Assembly (NCBI GenBank): GCA_028382965.1
Contig: JAOEUK010000003.1
Location: 62,001-126,000, forward strand
Length of the DNA: 64,000 nucleotides
Direction of reading: 5' to 3'
DNA from: Candidatus Puniceispirillum sp.
GTDB lineage: Bacteria; Pseudomonadota; Alphaproteobacteria; Puniceispirillales; Puniceispirillaceae
Both the position numbers and the translations under genes were made by a program. Each line of letters opens with the position of its first letter. The stretch's first letter is position 1. Shown piece by piece: positions 24,487-33,872 of this stretch. The notes under the pieces are model-generated. The model saw only the letters and a program-made list of their open reading frames with translations, was not told the origin of the DNA and searched no databases.

Positions 24487-25928
24487 TAGCTTAGCTTTGC
24501 GGCAATAGTCATCACATCACCCAACGCTGCCTCAATGCGATCAAACATATCATCAACTTCAACTTTTGAAATGATCAGTGGGGGACAAAAACCAATAATA
24601 TCACCAGGTAAGGCACGCAAAATAACACCATGTTCCTGGATAATTGCAACTGCCTGTGCTGCAATCTTATGTGCTGGATCAAATTTTTTATGTCCATCGG
24701 TGTTAGTGGAAAATTCAATTGCACCAATAAGACCAATGGCGCGCGCATTTCCAATAAAGTCAAATTTAGTAAGTTTTTCAACTCTCCGCTTGAATTGCGG
24801 GGAAATACACCTGACATGGCCAATAATGTCACGTTCTTGCATCAACTGCTGGGCCCGCAGAGCCACCGCTGCGCAAACAGGATGAGCTGAATACGTGTAT
24901 CCGTGACCTAAAATACCCAAATGACCAGCTTGCTGAGCAATTGGCGCATAAACCTTTTCAGACAACATTACAGCCGAAATTGGCAAATAGGCAGATGACA
25001 GAGCTTTGGCACAGGTTAACATGTCAGGACGAACATCCATTGTCTCTGATCCCCACATATTACCAGTACGACCAAATCCACAAATGACTTCATCTGCAAC
25101 AAGCAGCACGTCATATTTCTTTAGAACTGCCCGGATTTTTTCAAAATAAGTTCGAGGCGGAATAATCACACCACCAGCGCCCATCACTGGTTCAGCAAAA
25201 AAGGCAGCAACACTCTCTGGCCCTTCTTCCAAAATCAGCTCTTCAAGATCAATTGCGCAGCGGTTAGCAAAAGATTCCTCACTCTCATTAGGCAGTGCTT
25301 CATTATAAAAATCTGGCGCACCAGTATGCTTAACAAAATCTAATGGCAAGCCAAATCCATCTTGTGCATAGGCAAGCGCAGTCATACTAGCAGCAACTAT
25401 TGTCACGCCGTGATAGCCTTTTTTCCGGCTTATAATTTTTCGTTTTTCAGGTCGGCCCAGGGCAGCATTGTAATACCAAATCATTTTCACTGCAGTATCA
25501 TTTGCTTCAGAACCTGATGCTGCAAAAAATACTTTGCTCATTACGCTATCACCACCAGCAGGTGGCGCATTAGCAATCAACAATTCAGCAAGGTCAATGG
25601 CTGGTCCAACCGTTTTTCCAGCAAAACTGTGATAAAATGGAAGCTTGCGAAATTGTTCAATCGCAGCGTCAATTAATTCAGACTCAGAAAAGCCCAGAGA
25701 TGTACACCAAAGGCCGCTCATCCCTTCGTAAAACCGCTTACCATTTTCATCAACAACAAAGACACCATGGCCTTCAGCGATCACATGTGGACCACTTGTC
25801 TCTAATGCCAATGGATTAGTGTAAGGGTGCATATGAAAAGCAATATCACGACTGGCAGAAGAATTTCCACCTAGAGATTTCCTCAGGGCGTTGTTGCTAT
25901 TTTTTGCCATGTTTGCGTCCCAATCCAT
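24486..25928 (-). CDS. Class III aminotransferase (omega-amine:pyruvate type)
   Basis: A PLP fold-type I, subgroup II aminotransferase of 480 residues, in the group including putrescine-pyruvate (SpuC), taurine-pyruvate and beta-alanine-pyruvate aminotransferases. Features: HMHPYTNPLAL, GLWCTSLGFSESELIDAA, the PLP phosphate site FFAASGSEANDTAVKM, SRKKGYHGVTIVAASM, AEPVMGAGGVIIPP, DEVICGFGRTGNMW and the PLP Lys in TCAKALSSAYLPISAV, then HGYTYSAHPVCAAVAL. The YH and WC residues favour omega-amines with pyruvate as acceptor. Together with the PotADBC-like transporter and agmatinase, an amine such as putrescine or a relative is the likely substrate. GTG at 25931 and ATG at 25910 are alternative starts. 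Confidence 0.85.
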   Translation of the reverse strand: MDWDANMAKNSNNALRKSLGGNSSASRDIAFHMHPYTNPLALETSGPHVIAEGHGVFVVDENGKRFYEGMSGLWCTSLGFSESELIDAAIEQFRKLPFYHSFAGKTVGPAIDLAELLIANAPPAGGDSVMSKVFFAASGSEANDTAVKMIWYYNAALGRPEKRKIISRKKGYHGVTIVAASMTALAYAQDGFGLPLDFVKHTGAPDFYNEALPNESEESFANRCAIDLEELILEEGPESVAAFFAEPVMGAGGVIIPPRTYFEKIRAVLKKYDVLLVADEVICGFGRTGNMWGSETMDVRPDMLTCAKALSSAYLPISAVMLSEKVYAPIAQQAGHLGILGHGYTYSAHPVCAAVALRAQQLMQERDIIGHVRCISPQFKRRVEKLTKFDFIGNARAIGLIGAIEFSTNTDGHKKFDPAHKIAAQAVAIIQEHGVILRALPGDIIGFCPPLIISKVEVDDMFDRIEAALGDVMTIAAKLS

Positions 25929-25976
25929 CACTTAAAAAGAAACCAGCTTTAATTGCTCTATAATTTATGGTGCACG

Positions 25977-26714
25977 TCATACATGTTGCCCACCGTTAAC
26001 ATGAATCTCAGAACCATTCAGATATTTTGCCTGCTCACTACACAGAAAAAAGATTGTATCAGCCACTTCATCTGGACTACCAAACCGACCAAGTGGTATT
26101 TGTGGCAAAATGGTTTCTTCACTGTCAGGTGACAGAATACCGGTCTCAATTTCACCCGGCGCAATGGCATTGACGCGAATACCAAGCTTGCCAAAATCTG
26201 AGGCCATTTCTCGGGTTAATGCACCGAGCGCTGCTTTTGACGTTGAATAAGCCGATCCGGCAAACTCATGCACCCTACTACCAGCAATTGATGTCACATT
26301 TACAATCGACCCCCTACCTGACTGCAAAGCTGGGCAAAGACTCTGAGCCAACATTACTGGAGCAAATACATTTACCTGATAAACCGCCTGCCACAAGTCC
26401 AACGATGTTTCATGACAATCAAGACGACTTCCATCCTGCTTTTTCGGCGAGATTCCTGCGTTATTAACAAGCGCATGGAGAGGCCTTCCACCAAGACGAG
26501 CCAACAGTTCAGAGACGCCACGTTTCACATCATCAGGTGACGACAAGTCAATTTGCAAATGATCTTCCGGGCCAGCTTCCCAAGGGCAGTTTTCAGGAAA
26601 ACCATGCCTCGAACACGTAATTACCCGCCAACCAGAAACAGAAAAGCGTTTGACAGTAGCGTGCCCGATTCCACGACTTGCTCCAGTCAAAACTAGTATC
26701 TTACGATCGTCCAT
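25977..26714 (-). CDS. Short-chain dehydrogenase/reductase
   Basis: A 245-residue classical SDR. It shows the Rossmann motif TGASRGIG, LVNNAGIS, NVTSIAGSR with the catalytic Ser, and YSTSKAALG with the Tyr and Lys, followed by VRVNAIAPGEIETGI-like and GSEIHVNGGQHV ends. SDRs of this type reduce or oxidise a keto/hydroxy group with NAD(P)H; no substrate can be read from the sequence. The ATG at 26714 has GGGAAA just upstream and matches the family N-terminus; an open extension to 26807 is hydrophobic and unlike the family. It is between the transporter and the aminotransferase genes on the same strand. Confidence 0.86.
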   Translation of the reverse strand: MDDRKILVLTGASRGIGHATVKRFSVSGWRVITCSRHGFPENCPWEAGPEDHLQIDLSSPDDVKRGVSELLARLGGRPLHALVNNAGISPKKQDGSRLDCHETSLDLWQAVYQVNVFAPVMLAQSLCPALQSGRGSIVNVTSIAGSRVHEFAGSAYSTSKAALGALTREMASDFGKLGIRVNAIAPGEIETGILSPDSEETILPQIPLGRFGSPDEVADTIFFLCSEQAKYLNGSEIHVNGGQHV

Positions 26715-26822
26715 ATGTTTTCCCAATCTGGCTCTCAATACACTTGCTAATGCAAAAAAAGACAGCATAAGCCAAGGCAGAGTGACCTTAAAAAGGGTGA
26801 AGGTCAATTGAATGAGTTTTAA

Positions 26823-27737
26823 TCAAGTATTGCTGATGCCGCGCAATCGTTCGGACCTTCGGCGCAGTAATTCCAATATTGTTAGCAGAATAATTGACAA
26901 AATAACCAATAGCGTTGCAACAGCCAAAATAGTTGGGCTGATTTGCTCTCGAATGCCTGACCACATTTGACGTGGAATAGTTCTTTGCTCAGGGCTTGCC
27001 AAAAACAATACTGCAACAACCTCATCAAACGACGTGATAAAAGCAAACAGTCCACCAGCAATTACACCTGGAACAATCAAAGGCATTTGAACTTTATAAA
27101 AAGTCGTCAACGCGCCTGCCCCAAGGGATTGGGAAGCACGAACCAGTGACTTATCGAAGCCAACAAGGGTCGCTGTAACAGTAATAATAACAAAAGGTGT
27201 TCCCAGCACAGCATGCGCCATGATGACCCCAAGGTAAGTCTGACTTAGATGCACCTGTGAATAGAAATAAAACATTCCAGCTGCCGTAATAATCAAAGGC
27301 ACGATCATTGGCGAAATCAGAATTGACATAATTAGGCGTCGATAAGGCATTTCAGACCGAGCTAACCCAATAGCAGCCAGTGTACCAAGCGCCGTTGCCA
27401 GCAACGTAGCACAAATCCCTATGAAAAAGCTATTGCGAATAGCCCTCATCCATTGACTGTTATCCCATGTGTCAGATACCCACGCCCAGCTAAAAGCCTC
27501 ATCTGGCGCCATCATACCATTTCGTAAAATGTCTCCATACCATCGCAATGAATAAGCTTCTGCATCAAAGTTCAGCATACCACTGGTGAAGCTAAAGTAA
27601 GGCTCAACGTTGAACGACAAGGGCAATACAACCAAAATTGGCAGAATAAGAAACAAGAAAATCAGCCCACAAATACCACGATAGATATAATGCCAAATAT
27701 ACTCACCAGTACTGGTATAGGGGGGAAGTTTAGCCAT
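26823..27737 (-). CDS. potC: ABC transporter permease, spermidine/putrescine (PotC) type
   Basis: A 304-residue inner-membrane permease of the polyamine/Fe3+ class. About six hydrophobic segments: first helix ICGLIFLFLILPILVVLPLS, then after a periplasmic loop (SFNVEPYFSFTSG to MRAIRNSFFIGI) the core helices. The EAA loop that contacts the ATPase reads VRASQSLGAGALTTFYKVQMPLI, split over two stretches. The stop of potB is 7 bp upstream, so the two permeases are co-translated. Substrate inferred from family and from neighbouring agmatinase and aminotransferase genes: a polyamine or related cationic compound. Confidence 0.85.
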   Translation of the reverse strand: MAKLPPYTSTGEYIWHYIYRGICGLIFLFLILPILVVLPLSFNVEPYFSFTSGMLNFDAEAYSLRWYGDILRNGMMAPDEAFSWAWVSDTWDNSQWMRAIRNSFFIGICATLLATALGTLAAIGLARSEMPYRRLIMSILISPMIVPLIITAAGMFYFYSQVHLSQTYLGVIMAHAVLGTPFVIITVTATLVGFDKSLVRASQSLGAGALTTFYKVQMPLIVPGVIAGGLFAFITSFDEVVAVLFLASPEQRTIPRQMWSGIREQISPTILAVATLLVILSIILLTILELLRRRSERLRGISNT

Positions 27738-27744
27738 ACCTAAA

Positions 27745-29007
27745 TCACCCTAACTTCATATTGTCGATACCAACAACCCTGTCATAAGCCCAGTAAAGCA
27801 AAAGCACACCTGACAAAAGAATACCACCAAGCGCAGCCGCCAATGACCAGTTGAGGGACTTCTGCATGTGATAGGCGATCATGTTTGAAATCAATTGCCC
27901 ATCTTGCCCACCAACAAGCGCTGGGGTTATATAATATCCAATTGCGAGAATAAAAACCAGCAATCCTCCTGCACCAACGCCCGGAATTGTTTGCGGCATG
28001 TATACTTTAATAAAAGCTCTTGTGGGCGTTGCACCTAGAGAACGCGCTGCTCGCATATAAGATGGCGGGATAGTTTTCATAACTGAATAAAGTGGCAAAA
28101 TCATAAAAGGCAGCAAAATATGCGTCATAGCAATGATTGTGCCTGTCATATTATAAATTAATGAAAATCGAGAGTCGTCAGCAGTAATGCCAAATGTTAC
28201 TAAAAGATCATTAATTACACCTTGAGATTGCAAAATGGCAATCCACGCAGTTGTCCTTACCAGTAGTGACGTCCAGAAAGGCAATAGAACCATGATCATA
28301 AGAAGATTTGAAGTACGTAACGGTAGCGTTGCCAGCAGATAGGCTACCGGATAACCAAGCAAAAGACACAAACCCATTACCGATGCAGAAATCATAAACG
28401 TGCGCCAGAACAATGTTACATAGATCTGTCTGTTTTCATTCTGCTGCACAAAACCTTGGTCTACGGTATAGCGGCCGTCTAAAGCAGTCGCATAGAAAGC
28501 TGGGGTCAAGTTTTGCGAAGTAAGCTTCATGGCTCGCCAAACCTCAATCTTTGCCCATTTTTTATTAACTTTGATTACACTTTCCTTAAATGGTGGCGTC
28601 AGTTTTTTAGCTTTGCGGGCGGTTGATGTGAACAAAGAGCGCGTTCCAGGATATTCTTGGTTAACACGCGTTGCAATCCGGCCAATGGTCCGTTCTTTTT
28701 TTGCAACAACTAAATCAGCTACAAGAGCTGCAAAAAGAGCCTCATCGGGCTCAGTTAAACCATCCCAAGAAGTCAATTGCTCAGTCAAGTTAGGCGTGTA
28801 TTTAGAAAAACGTTCATTGTAAACTCCTTGCCACATCAGAGCAAAAATAGGGATTACAAAACTAACCATCACAAAAGCGAATAGTGGGACAACCAAGGAT
28901 ACCGCGCGAACCTTACTACGAAACAAGGCTTGGGCTAATTTTTTCTTTAGCGGGGTACCGTCAGCTGCGGTAATTGGCTCTAACGGGGCTATATGACTAT
29001 CTGCCAT
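27745..29007 (-). CDS. potB: ABC transporter permease, PotB type, with enlarged loop
   Basis: A 420-residue permease, much longer than E. coli PotB (about 275). After a polar start and the first helix (VSLVVPLFAFVMVSFVIPIFALMW in two pieces), about 120-130 extra residues (about 60-190) form a charged, probably periplasmic region with helical runs rich in Lys and Glu. The normal permease core then begins at IYVTLFWRTFMISASVMG and continues through GYPVAYLLATLPL and the EAA loop MRAARSLGATPTRAFIKVYM. A hairpin terminator precedes the gene, between potD and potB. The enlarged loop could contact the binding protein. Confidence 0.83.
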   Translation of the reverse strand: MADSHIAPLEPITAADGTPLKKKLAQALFRSKVRAVSLVVPLFAFVMVSFVIPIFALMWQGVYNERFSKYTPNLTEQLTSWDGLTEPDEALFAALVADLVVAKKERTIGRIATRVNQEYPGTRSLFTSTARKAKKLTPPFKESVIKVNKKWAKIEVWRAMKLTSQNLTPAFYATALDGRYTVDQGFVQQNENRQIYVTLFWRTFMISASVMGLCLLLGYPVAYLLATLPLRTSNLLMIMVLLPFWTSLLVRTTAWIAILQSQGVINDLLVTFGITADDSRFSLIYNMTGTIIAMTHILLPFMILPLYSVMKTIPPSYMRAARSLGATPTRAFIKVYMPQTIPGVGAGGLLVFILAIGYYITPALVGGQDGQLISNMIAYHMQKSLNWSLAAALGGILLSGVLLLYWAYDRVVGIDNMKLG

Positions 29008-29039
29008 GATGAATTTTGGTCTCTGCTAAATTATTTTGA

Positions 29040-29077
29040 TAAAAAATAACGGTCATATGGGATACTCCATATGACCG
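29040..29077 (-). terminator. Intra-operon hairpin terminator/attenuator after potD
   Basis: Perfect 11-bp stem (CGGTCATATGG with CCATATGACCG, loop of 6) followed on the minus strand by a T-rich run (TTATTTTTTATC). It lies 14 bp after the potD stop and 42 bp before potB, so it probably reduces read-through and leaves more binding-protein mRNA than permease mRNA. Confidence 0.8.
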
Positions 29078-29091
29078 CTTATCTCGGTGTT

Positions 29092-30183
29092 TTACTTTGC
29101 AAGCCAAGCGTTAAAGCGTTCGTTTAGCTGGTCAGCATTATCTGCCCAGAATTCATAGTCATTCTGGAGAGCATTCTTAAAATTTCCCGGAGCTGTTGGC
29201 ATATGACTTGCCATTTGAATTGTATCATCAGAATGGTAAGTTCCAATGCGAGCAACTGCAGATGCGCGGGCTGGCCCGTATGGAATCCATGATGCCTGTG
29301 CTGCCAACTGTTCAGTCGCAGTTGAGAAAGCTAGAAAATCAAGTGCCGCTTCTTTGTTTTTAGAACCTTTTGGAATGACCCAAAGGTCGAGGTCATAGAT
29401 TTGACCATCCCAGACCATTTCAAACTTCTGGCCTTCAGATGCAACAGCGTTAAATATACGTCCGTTCCAAGCTGTTGTGAAAATAACTTCACCATCAGCA
29501 AGAAGCTGTGGAGGCTGAGCTCCAGCTTCCCACCAGATAACATCATCTTTAATAGTGTCAAGCTTTGCAAATGCGCGTGCAATGCCTTCTTCTGTGCTTA
29601 GAACATTATAAACTTCACTTACAGGTACACCGTCTGCAATAAGCGCAAACTCCATTGTTACTTTTGGTGACTTTCGCATACCGCGTTTTCCTGGGTACGC
29701 TTGTGTATTAAAGAAATCTGCCATTGATTTTGGCGCGTTCCAATTACGTGTCTGGCTTTTGTCATAGACGTAAACAGATGACCATACAATGTTCGCAACA
29801 GCGCAGTCATGCAATGTTCCAGGCAGAAAGTCTTCAACTGCCGGTGTGCCATCTGGTGATGCAGGCAACTTTGAATGATCTATTGTTTCTAAGAGGCCTT
29901 CATCACATGCGCGGATTGCGTCCGACAATTCAACGTCGACAATATCCCATGACACATTTCCCGACTCCACCTGTGCTTTAATTTCAGCGATACCCCCGCC
30001 ATAATCTTCAGATACGATAGCCTTACCAGACTTTGCCATCCATGGCTTGTGATAGGCTTCAACCTGTGATTTTGTATAAGCACCACCCCATGAAACGACT
30101 GTTAAGTCAGCCGCCATTGATGCGCTGCTCACAAAAACAGATGCACCTGCGATTGCAATAAGCTTTTTTGTTAATCCAGACAT
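29092..30183 (-). CDS. potD: ABC transporter periplasmic substrate-binding protein, PotD/PotF type
   Basis: A 363-residue secreted binding protein. Signal peptide: MSGLTKKLIAIAGASVFVSSASMAA, processed before DLTVVSWGGAYTKSQVEA, the standard opening of polyamine-family type II binding proteins. Later conserved parts are WDIVDVELSDAIRACDEGLLE, ANIVWSSVYVYDKS, MRKSPKVTMEFALIADGV and TAWNGRIFNAV. Large acidic and aromatic content agrees with a cationic ligand. The ATG at 30183 has GGGAG at good spacing; a GTG at 30192 is less likely. It follows potA by 110 bp and is followed by a strong hairpin. Confidence 0.86.
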   Translation of the reverse strand: MSGLTKKLIAIAGASVFVSSASMAADLTVVSWGGAYTKSQVEAYHKPWMAKSGKAIVSEDYGGGIAEIKAQVESGNVSWDIVDVELSDAIRACDEGLLETIDHSKLPASPDGTPAVEDFLPGTLHDCAVANIVWSSVYVYDKSQTRNWNAPKSMADFFNTQAYPGKRGMRKSPKVTMEFALIADGVPVSEVYNVLSTEEGIARAFAKLDTIKDDVIWWEAGAQPPQLLADGEVIFTTAWNGRIFNAVASEGQKFEMVWDGQIYDLDLWVIPKGSKNKEAALDFLAFSTATEQLAAQASWIPYGPARASAVARIGTYHSDDTIQMASHMPTAPGNFKNALQNDYEFWADNADQLNERFNAWLAK

Positions 30184-30293
30184 TATGTCCACTCCCTTTA
30201 AGTGTTTTTACGTTTTAAGAATTATATAACTCTTTTACGTTAGCCAACAACCTACCCATTAGGCCACTTGGCTTCTCTTGACTGTTCAAGCAG

Positions 30294-31397
30294 TCAAATT
30301 GGTTTGTTGAAATCAAGTGCCCGACAATCGTTATTTTGCCACCCCACCTGCAATACTGCGCCAATTTCAAGGCCAAGCTGACCGGATGTATTTGGCACTT
30401 TTACAATAAATTGATCATCCCCAGCTACTTTCATCCTACAGCGAATATGATCTCCAAGATAAATCAGCTCCTCAATCCGCGCGTCCAGCACACTCATTTC
30501 CTTTGACTTCCTTACAGAAATAGAGCAACGCTCGGGGCGAACAGATAGAGTCGTTCGGCTTCCAACCTCGCTAACATTCACTGCCAAAGCCCTAACAATA
30601 TGACCAGAATCAAGTTTAACGGTGGAAATCCCACTGGAAATTGACTGAACAGTTCCAAGCATTTGGTTGTTCTCACCAATGAACTGCGCCACAAAAGAAT
30701 TTTCTGGTTTTTCATATAGTGTTACGGGATCAGCTAATTGTTGAATTACACCATCATCAAACACTGCAATCCGGTTAGACATAGTTAGTGCCTCAGACTG
30801 ATCATGAGTTACATACACAACTGTTACACCGAGATTTTCATGTATGTGTTTTATCTCATACTGCATATGCTCGCGCAGTTGTTTATCAAGCGCACCGAGC
30901 GGTTCATCCATCAAAACCAAGTCTGGGTTAAATACTAGCGCACGCGCCAAGGCAATGCGCTGCTGCTGCCCTCCTGACAATTGCGCCGGCTTTCGGTCAA
31001 TAAACGCTAACATTTGAACCATATCTAAAATAGATCGAACTTTGTCCTCCACATCAGCTTTTGCCATATTTCTGACATTTAGCGGAAAAGCTAAATTTTC
31101 ACCAACTGTCATATGTGGAAAAAGAGCATAGTTTTGAAACACCATCCCAATTCCTCTCTTGTGAGGAGGTATGTTATTGATCGGGCGACCACCAAGTTCT
31201 ATGTCGCCATGGGTTGCGGTTTCAAAGCCAGCAAGCATCATCAAACAAGTTGTTTTTCCAGAGCCAGAAGGGCCAAGCATGGTCAAAAATTCACCGGCAG
31301 CGATATCGAGGTTCAAATTTTTAACAACGAGTGTTTCCCCATCATAGCTTTTTTGAACGCCTTTAAAGCTAACAAATGGGTCGTTGGCTTGAGCCAT
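30294..31397 (-). CDS. potA: ABC transporter ATP-binding protein, PotA type
   Basis: A 367-residue ATPase subunit. Walker A GPSGSGKTT near residue 43, Q-loop VFQNYALFPHMTVGENL, signature LSGGQQQRIALARAL, Walker B DLVLMDEPLGALD and the switch His in VTHDQSEALT are complete. The C-terminal third holds a TOBE/OB regulatory domain (QMLGTVQSISSGI, SVRPERCSI, YLGDHIRCRM). An AGGAAA ribosome binding site precedes the ATG. It supplies energy to the potB/potC permeases downstream and is transcribed behind the agmatinase-family gene with a gap of 159 bp. Confidence 0.9.
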   Translation of the reverse strand: MAQANDPFVSFKGVQKSYDGETLVVKNLNLDIAAGEFLTMLGPSGSGKTTCLMMLAGFETATHGDIELGGRPINNIPPHKRGIGMVFQNYALFPHMTVGENLAFPLNVRNMAKADVEDKVRSILDMVQMLAFIDRKPAQLSGGQQQRIALARALVFNPDLVLMDEPLGALDKQLREHMQYEIKHIHENLGVTVVYVTHDQSEALTMSNRIAVFDDGVIQQLADPVTLYEKPENSFVAQFIGENNQMLGTVQSISSGISTVKLDSGHIVRALAVNVSEVGSRTTLSVRPERCSISVRKSKEMSVLDARIEELIYLGDHIRCRMKVAGDDQFIVKVPNTSGQLGLEIGAVLQVGWQNNDCRALDFNKPI

Positions 31398-31556
31398 ATT
31401 TTCCTACCTAAGCTTGCATTCAAAGTCCATAATTTTATCAAACTGATAAATCTACGAAATAAAATTACTACGAAATGTTGAATGGAATGAATAAATAAAA
31501 CATTTTAATCCAAAGTTTGCAACAGTGAGTAGGTATGAAATTGAAAATCTACAAAT

Positions 31557-32513
31557 CTAACGACGATTATGATGTATCCTCCCAATAAAATTTAATAAGA
31601 TCTGAGCTGCAAGCGTAGTCGTGCTTCCACTATGATCATAATCTGGCGCCACCTCAACAAGGTCGACACCAACAATCGTTCCTCTCTTGCACAAACCATC
31701 CAAGAGTTCTAAAACTTCGTAATACAAAAGCCCACCGTGAGAGGGCGTTCCTGTTCCCGGCGCAATTGAGGGATCAAATCCATCAATATCAATTGTGACG
31801 TAATAACACTCATCAGCCGGAATTCGATTAAGCATTCCAACAACACCCAATGCTCGAAACTGACGCACTGACTGAATATCAGCCCCCATCCTACGCGCGT
31901 CATCATAACCGTCCTTGGCGGTTGAAGATACGTTACGAATGCCAATTTGAGATAACCCTGTAACATATGATTTTTCTGCGGCTCGGCGCATCGGGTTACC
32001 ATGCCCATACTTTACCCCATGACGTTCATCAACGAAATCAAGATGCGCGTCAATTTGCACAACGTGGATTGGGCCTTGGTCAGAAAACCCATTTATACAA
32101 GGGATATTTACCGAATGGTCACCACCGAGCACAATAGGGACGGCACCAGCTGCAAGAATAGCTCGAACACCCGCTTCAATATTGGCGTGACTTTTAGTTG
32201 TGTCAGTATGAATGATGTCAGCATCGCCTATATCTACAATCCGAACCTCATCAGCCTTTAAATAAGTTATATCATCCTCATGATCATAGGCGCCAGCATG
32301 TCCGAATGAAAACAATGTTGAAGCCTCACGAATACCTCGGGGACCAAACCTCGCACCAGCCCGAAATTGGGTACCAAAATCAAAAGGAGCTCCAAGAACT
32401 GCAAAATCAGCATCAATCGCTGACCAATCAGGCTGATAAGGGTATTTGCCAAAACTACAAAGCCCAACAAACGGTAAATTCAAACGGCCAGCCTCATAAC
32501 CATGTTTCGACAT
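31557..32513 (-). CDS. Agmatinase/ureohydrolase-family protein
   Basis: A 318-residue Mn-dependent ureohydrolase. All metal-binding motifs of the arginase/agmatinase family are present: GGDHSV, QIDAHLDFVDE and TIDIDGFDPSIAPGTGTPSHGG. The opening PFVGLCSFGKYPYQ and FDFGTQFRAGARFGPRGIREAS resemble agmatinase, guanidinobutyrase and guanidinopropionase more than arginase. It releases urea from a guanidino compound, or from guanidine itself in some relatives. Position upstream of a polyamine-type importer suggests the imported compound or its product carries a guanidino group. Which of the substrates is used cannot be decided from the sequence. Confidence 0.87.
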   Translation of the reverse strand: MSKHGYEAGRLNLPFVGLCSFGKYPYQPDWSAIDADFAVLGAPFDFGTQFRAGARFGPRGIREASTLFSFGHAGAYDHEDDITYLKADEVRIVDIGDADIIHTDTTKSHANIEAGVRAILAAGAVPIVLGGDHSVNIPCINGFSDQGPIHVVQIDAHLDFVDERHGVKYGHGNPMRRAAEKSYVTGLSQIGIRNVSSTAKDGYDDARRMGADIQSVRQFRALGVVGMLNRIPADECYYVTIDIDGFDPSIAPGTGTPSHGGLLYYEVLELLDGLCKRGTIVGVDLVEVAPDYDHSGSTTTLAAQILLNFIGRIHHNRR

Positions 32514-32705
32514 TAATTTCCTCTTTTTTCCGTTTTCAAGCAGCTGTAGCTTTAACGCTAATGCAAGCTTTAGTAATCCGCAAGCTACGGAGCTAATTCA
32601 CAAGTGAGAAAAAGCATGACTTTGACCTAATAGTTTTAGACAAAGCCGAAAAATATATGATAATTTAATAACTGTTTTAGAATTAAATTTAGGATTAAAT
32701 CACTG

Positions 32706-33872
32706 ATGCCCTTTGAACCAAAAATGCTTGCAGCCTGTCAAATAATTAAAGCGATACCAAATAGTGGGCGCAAGCCATCACCATTTCCTGAATTTAGCGA
32801 TAATTTAAACAGCGATAATATGAATCAGGCCTATGCGGAGATCACTGCTTGGTCTGGTTACAAACCAACACCGTTAGTATCCTTGGATAAGTTAGCGGAC
32901 TTTTGCGGTGTTAGATCAATTGTTTATAAAGATGAATCGAAGCGTCTTGACCTCAAATCTTTCAAGGCGCTTGGCGGCGCCTATGCAGTTGCCAAGCTGG
33001 CAGCTGATCAAGTGGCACTGGGCATTGATCCAAAAACCATCACAGTAACCACAGCAACAGACGGCAATCATGGACGGTCAGTTGCGTGGGGTGCAAAACA
33101 GGCAGGGTGTCAGGCTGAAATCTACATTCATGAACAAGTTAGCCTCCAGCGCGCCAATGCAATGGCTGCCTTTGGCGCTAAAATCAACCGTATTTCTGGA
33201 AATTATGAAGCTTCCCTTGCAGCCTGCAAAAAAGATGCTGCGACTAATAGCTGGCATATCGTTTCTGATACTTCATGGAAAGGATATCGTGAAATACCAC
33301 TTGATATCATGGCTGGCTACAGCGTAATGGGGCGTGAAACACTGGATCAAATGGAAATGGCAAAACCAAGCCATTGTTTTTTGCCGATTGGCGTCGGTGG
33401 AATGGCCGCTGGAATTGTCGCCTCATTCTGGCGAGATGCTGGAGCTGAGCTGGGCAAAATGATTGCTGTTGAGTCCTTTATGTCATCCTGTTTTTTGAAC
33501 AGTATCGAAGCCCAGATGCCATGCCTTGTTGATATTAGTGAAGAAACCCTGATGGCAGGATTGTCATGCGGAGAAATTTCTGATCTTGCCTGGCAGGTAT
33601 TGCAACCAAGTTTGCATCATTGCTTGTCGATTACTGATGATGCCATTGCTGCTCTTATGGCAGGATTTGCTAATGGTTCTTTTGGCGGAGGATCTATCGA
33701 AGCTGGCGAATGCGCCACCGCGGGTGTTGCGGCTTTGCTGGCGGCAAAAAATGATCCAGTCCTATGGAAATCACTGGAGTTTGGACCAAATTCAATCGTG
33801 CTGCTGATTGGAACAGAAGGAGCAACCGATCCGGTTATTTATGACTCCCTCCTTGCTGAGGGACAAGGATAG
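32706..33872 (+). CDS. dpaL: Diaminopropionate ammonia-lyase-like PLP enzyme
   Basis: A 388-residue fold-type II PLP enzyme. The PLP Lys is in DLKSFKALGGAYAV, the phosphate/carboxylate loop in TATDGNHGRSVAWGAK, and the glycine loop in PIGVGGMAAGIVASF. YKDESKRLDLKSFK and IVSDTSWKGYREIP are marks of the diaminopropionate ammonia-lyase (YgeX/DpaL) branch, which converts 2,3-diaminopropionate to pyruvate and two ammonia. Threonine dehydratase-type activity is the alternative. It is first of a three-gene operon and its TAG overlaps the GTG of the M24 gene by one base. Confidence 0.82.
   Translation: MPFEPKMLAACQIIKAIPNSGRKPSPFPEFSDNLNSDNMNQAYAEITAWSGYKPTPLVSLDKLADFCGVRSIVYKDESKRLDLKSFKALGGAYAVAKLAADQVALGIDPKTITVTTATDGNHGRSVAWGAKQAGCQAEIYIHEQVSLQRANAMAAFGAKINRISGNYEASLAACKKDAATNSWHIVSDTSWKGYREIPLDIMAGYSVMGRETLDQMEMAKPSHCFLPIGVGGMAAGIVASFWRDAGAELGKMIAVESFMSSCFLNSIEAQMPCLVDISEETLMAGLSCGEISDLAWQVLQPSLHHCLSITDDAIAALMAGFANGSFGGGSIEAGECATAGVAALLAAKNDPVLWKSLEFGPNSIVLLIGTEGATDPVIYDSLLAEGQG

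Noticed and set aside
32514-32640. Guanidine riboswitch before the agmatinase-family gene
   Set aside because: Long inverted repeats (GTAGCTT and AAGCTAC) are present but the conserved guanidine-riboswitch sequence blocks are not.
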